In this document: one piece after another, positions 4,864 to 6,452 of the stretch
Numbering within the stretch: position 1 is the stretch's first letter
Layout: each line of letters starts with the position of its first letter
Assembly (NCBI GenBank): GCA_028699855.1
Contig: JAQVTV010000056.1
Span: 1 to 6,452 of the forward strand
DNA length: 6,452 nucleotides
Source: Candidatus Izemoplasmatales bacterium
GTDB taxonomy: Bacteria; Bacillota_I; Bacilli_A; Izemoplasmatales; Hujiaoplasmataceae
Direction of reading: 5' to 3'
Program-made: the position numbers and the translations under genes
The notes under the pieces: model-generated
The model's input: the letters and a program-made list of their open reading frames with translations, nothing else
The model's database searches: none
What the model was told of the DNA's origin: nothing

Positions 4864-5691
4864 ATGGCAACACTGGAAATTCGCGATTTGGTCGTCTCCG
4901 TTGAGGGACAGATCATCCTCAATGGAATCAACCTGTGTGTGCATAGCGGTGAGACCCATGCAATCATGGGACCGAACGGAACGGGAAAATCGACATTGGC
5001 GCAAATCGTCATGGGACATCCAAAGTATCGGGTGGAGTCGGGTGATATGTTGCTGAATGGTGAGAGCATCTTGGCGATGCCCGTGGATGAGAGGAGCCGC
5101 AAGGGGCTTTTTTTGGCCATGCAAAACCCGATCGAAGTGCCCGGTGTGACGAATTTCGACTTTGTTCGGAGTGCCGTTGCCAGTCGTCTGGAGAAAGGCA
5201 ACCACCTCCGGATTGGTAAGTTCATCCTCCAATTCGAAGATACAGCGAAAAAACTCGATATGGGCACCAATCTGGCCCATCGTTACTTGAATCAAGGCTT
5301 TTCCGGCGGCGAGAAGAAGCGAAATGAGATTTTGCAGATGGCGTTGATCAAGCCGAGCATCGCTTTTCTTGACGAAATTGATTCGGGACTCGATGTCGAT
5401 GCCTTGAAAATCGTGGGTGAGAATGTCACCCGAATGAAATCCGATCATCTGGGTTTGATTTTGATCACGCATTACCAAAGACTCCTCGATTACATCGTAC
5501 CTGATTTTGTCCATATCATGATCAAGGGAAATATCGTGCGTTCGGGTGGTAGGGACTTGATTGAAAAAATCGACCATGAGGGATATGATTGGCTCAAAAA
5601 CGAGCTTGGAATCGATGAACTTGAAGAACACAAACCCCAGGTGTCCATTGGTATTTGTGCCCAAGGCGCTCCTCGAAGAGAAGGCATCTGA
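4864..5691 (+). CDS. sufC: SufC, ATPase of the SUF iron-sulfur cluster assembly complex
   Basis: A 275-residue ABC-type ATPase that works in the cytoplasm with the SufB-SufD scaffold and powers the shape change needed to build iron-sulfur clusters. Motifs in order: Walker A GPNGTGKST (36-44); Q-loop AMQNPIEVPG (85-94); the SufC-specific signature GFSGGEKKRNEILQM (145-159); Walker B IAFLDE with D170 and E171; D-loop SGLD (174-177); and the H-loop at H203 (ITHYQ). All catalytic residues are present. The start is taken at the second of two adjacent ATG codons (4861 would add one Met). The C-terminus carries about 20 residues beyond the usual GYDWL...ELGI end (from about EEHKPQ on), including a Cys; the DNA there also carries the sufD ribosome site. 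The TGA stop overlaps the sufD start by one base, which implies translational coupling. The order sufC-sufD is that of the Firmicutes sufCDSUB operon, so sufS, sufU and sufB are expected downstream. Confidence 0.97.
   Translation: MATLEIRDLVVSVEGQIILNGINLCVHSGETHAIMGPNGTGKSTLAQIVMGHPKYRVESGDMLLNGESILAMPVDERSRKGLFLAMQNPIEVPGVTNFDFVRSAVASRLEKGNHLRIGKFILQFEDTAKKLDMGTNLAHRYLNQGFSGGEKKRNEILQMALIKPSIAFLDEIDSGLDVDALKIVGENVTRMKSDHLGLILITHYQRLLDYIVPDFVHIMIKGNIVRSGGRDLIEKIDHEGYDWLKNELGIDELEEHKPQVSIGICAQGAPRREGI
5678..5683 (+). promoter_or_regulatory. Ribosome binding site of sufD inside the sufC end
   Basis: AGAAGG in the last codons of sufC ends seven bases before ATG 5691. It supports this ATG as the sufD start and direct coupling of the two genes. 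Confidence 0.65.
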
Positions 5692-6452
5692 TGAGCGTTC
5701 CGGCTTACATTCAGGCTTTACCCGATATGGTGTTTCTGTCCGAACAAGAAACCATCATTCCTTCCGGCATCACATTCAAGGACCAGACGCTTCATATCGA
5801 TCGTCCCGAGTCCTCATTGATTCATATCGTGTTGTGGGAACTTTCCGGAACCCAGACATTGAAGATCATTTTATCTCCGAATACATCCGTGAAAGCACGG
5901 CTTTTTGTCTATTATCGCAAGGCGACCGATCTGGTGCTCGATTATCAATTGGGCGCACAGTCTAGTGGTGAGATCTTTCAGTCATTCATCGCAAATAGAC
6001 CGTGTGCTTTCTCATTGACGCATCAGGGTTCTCTGGCTGAACAAGCGAAACTCACCTTGGATTCGCTGTTGTTCTTTCGAGGAACCTCCTTACTCAAGGA
6101 GAATTTCGATCTCGTCGGGGTTGATGCATCTTTGATGGCAAGAACCCTTCAAGTCGCGTATCAAAATGATCGGACCGATCGCACGTTATCGGTCCGCCAT
6201 CAGGCAAAGCGGACGTTTTCCGACATCACCAATCACGTGATCGCGACCGAACGCGCGAAAGTCAAATATCAGGTCATCGGCGAGATCAAAAAAGGGATGA
6301 AAGGCTCGAGTTGTTCGCAGATCAATCGGGGCTTGCTGATGGGCGGAGTTTCTGAGATTGAATCCGATCCGATGCTTTTGATTGATGAATACGATGTGTC
6401 GGCCAATCACGGAGCTTCCATCGGTCAGATCAACGAGGAAGAGCTGTTCTAT
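5691..6452 (+). CDS. sufD: SufD-like SufBD-family scaffold protein (partial, runs off the window)
   Basis: The frame opens with ATG in the sufC stop (TGATG) and stays open for 254 codons to the window edge, so the C-terminus is missing. SufD pairs with SufB, and the SufBC2D complex assembles iron-sulfur clusters in the cytoplasm. The family beta-helix core is seen as HQAKRTFSDITNHV, then a GEIKKGMKG turn, SQINRGLLMG, and DEYDVSANHGASIGQINEEELFY at the edge. H240 corresponds to the conserved His of the SufD HGATVG motif (H360 in E. coli). That His comes about 120 residues earlier than in E. coli SufD (423 residues). The N-terminal helical region appears absent, and a finished protein of only about 300 residues is likely. 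The start is bounded by sufC, so a missed upstream start is unlikely. SufB is also in this family, but the position after sufC and the sequence favour SufD. Confidence 0.9.
   Translation, partial: MSVPAYIQALPDMVFLSEQETIIPSGITFKDQTLHIDRPESSLIHIVLWELSGTQTLKIILSPNTSVKARLFVYYRKATDLVLDYQLGAQSSGEIFQSFIANRPCAFSLTHQGSLAEQAKLTLDSLLFFRGTSLLKENFDLVGVDASLMARTLQVAYQNDRTDRTLSVRHQAKRTFSDITNHVIATERAKVKYQVIGEIKKGMKGSSCSQINRGLLMGGVSEIESDPMLLIDEYDVSANHGASIGQINEEELFY
6171..6196. repeat. 9-bp perfect inverted repeat inside sufD
   Basis: CGGACCGAT (6171-6179) and its exact complement ATCGGTCCG (6188-6196) flank an eight-base loop. There is no T tract after it, so it is not a terminator. It lies in the codons just before the conserved beta-helix core. 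It may be a chance result of the coding sequence. Confidence 0.5.

Noticed and set aside
4795..5664. A 289-codon open frame on the minus strand opposite sufC
   Set aside because: sufC carries every ABC ATPase motif on the plus strand. The antisense product has no recognisable domain and would also run across the suf promoter.
5689..5693. UGA read as tryptophan with sufC and sufD fused
   Set aside because: SufC is already at or beyond its normal length, sufD has its own ATG in another frame with a ribosome site, and all tryptophan codons seen are TGG.
5561..5965. A 134-codon plus-strand frame spanning the sufC-sufD junction
   Set aside because: It is in a different frame from both real genes, which are supported by conserved motifs, and has no family match.

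Overview
The window looks like a stretch of chromosome from an anaerobic low-to-moderate GC bacterium of the Firmicutes/Mycoplasmatota sphere (Erysipelotrichia-, Acholeplasma- or Izemoplasma-like). Four things point there: a pyruvate:ferredoxin oxidoreductase end, a Firmicutes-type sufC-sufD order, strong Shine-Dalgarno sites with vegetative sigma-A-like promoters, and short U-tailed intrinsic terminators. The sufC reading frame ends in TGA and every tryptophan read is TGG, so UGA is a normal stop here and the Mycoplasma code does not apply. The lineage is inference; no rRNA or marker gene is present.

Layout, all genes on the + strand: (1) 1-296, the last 97 codons of a pyruvate:ferredoxin oxidoreductase, closed by a strong terminator at 316-348. 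(2) A promoter with a 7-1-7 palindrome on its -10, then a large 873-residue lipoprotein (528-3149) that I read as a PrsA/SurA-like foldase with two copies of a chaperone-plus-parvulin-like module. (3) A GC-rich hairpin in the 54-base gap, then a cation diffusion facilitator (3204-4106) whose metal-site residues resemble manganese exporters, closed by a terminator that overlaps its stop codon. (4) A new promoter with a weak cre-like element, an MgtC/SapB-family membrane protein (4209-4751) and a terminator. (5) A new promoter with a 12-bp palindrome across its -10, then sufC (4864-5691) overlapping by one base a sufD gene that runs off the window end (5691-6452).

How the parts fit: the region holds several separately promoted units. 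The two ends share iron-sulfur biology, since the oxidoreductase is an iron-sulfur enzyme and SUF builds the clusters. The middle holds envelope protein folding and divalent-metal handling. The foldase and the metal exporter may be partly co-transcribed through the hairpin. No mobile element, CRISPR array, tRNA, rRNA or recognisable riboswitch was seen.

The items most worth a second look are the tandem foldase architecture, the sufD product that appears to lack the usual N-terminal region, and palindromes centred on two of the three promoters. I see no clearly unprecedented system here; most of the content belongs to known families.
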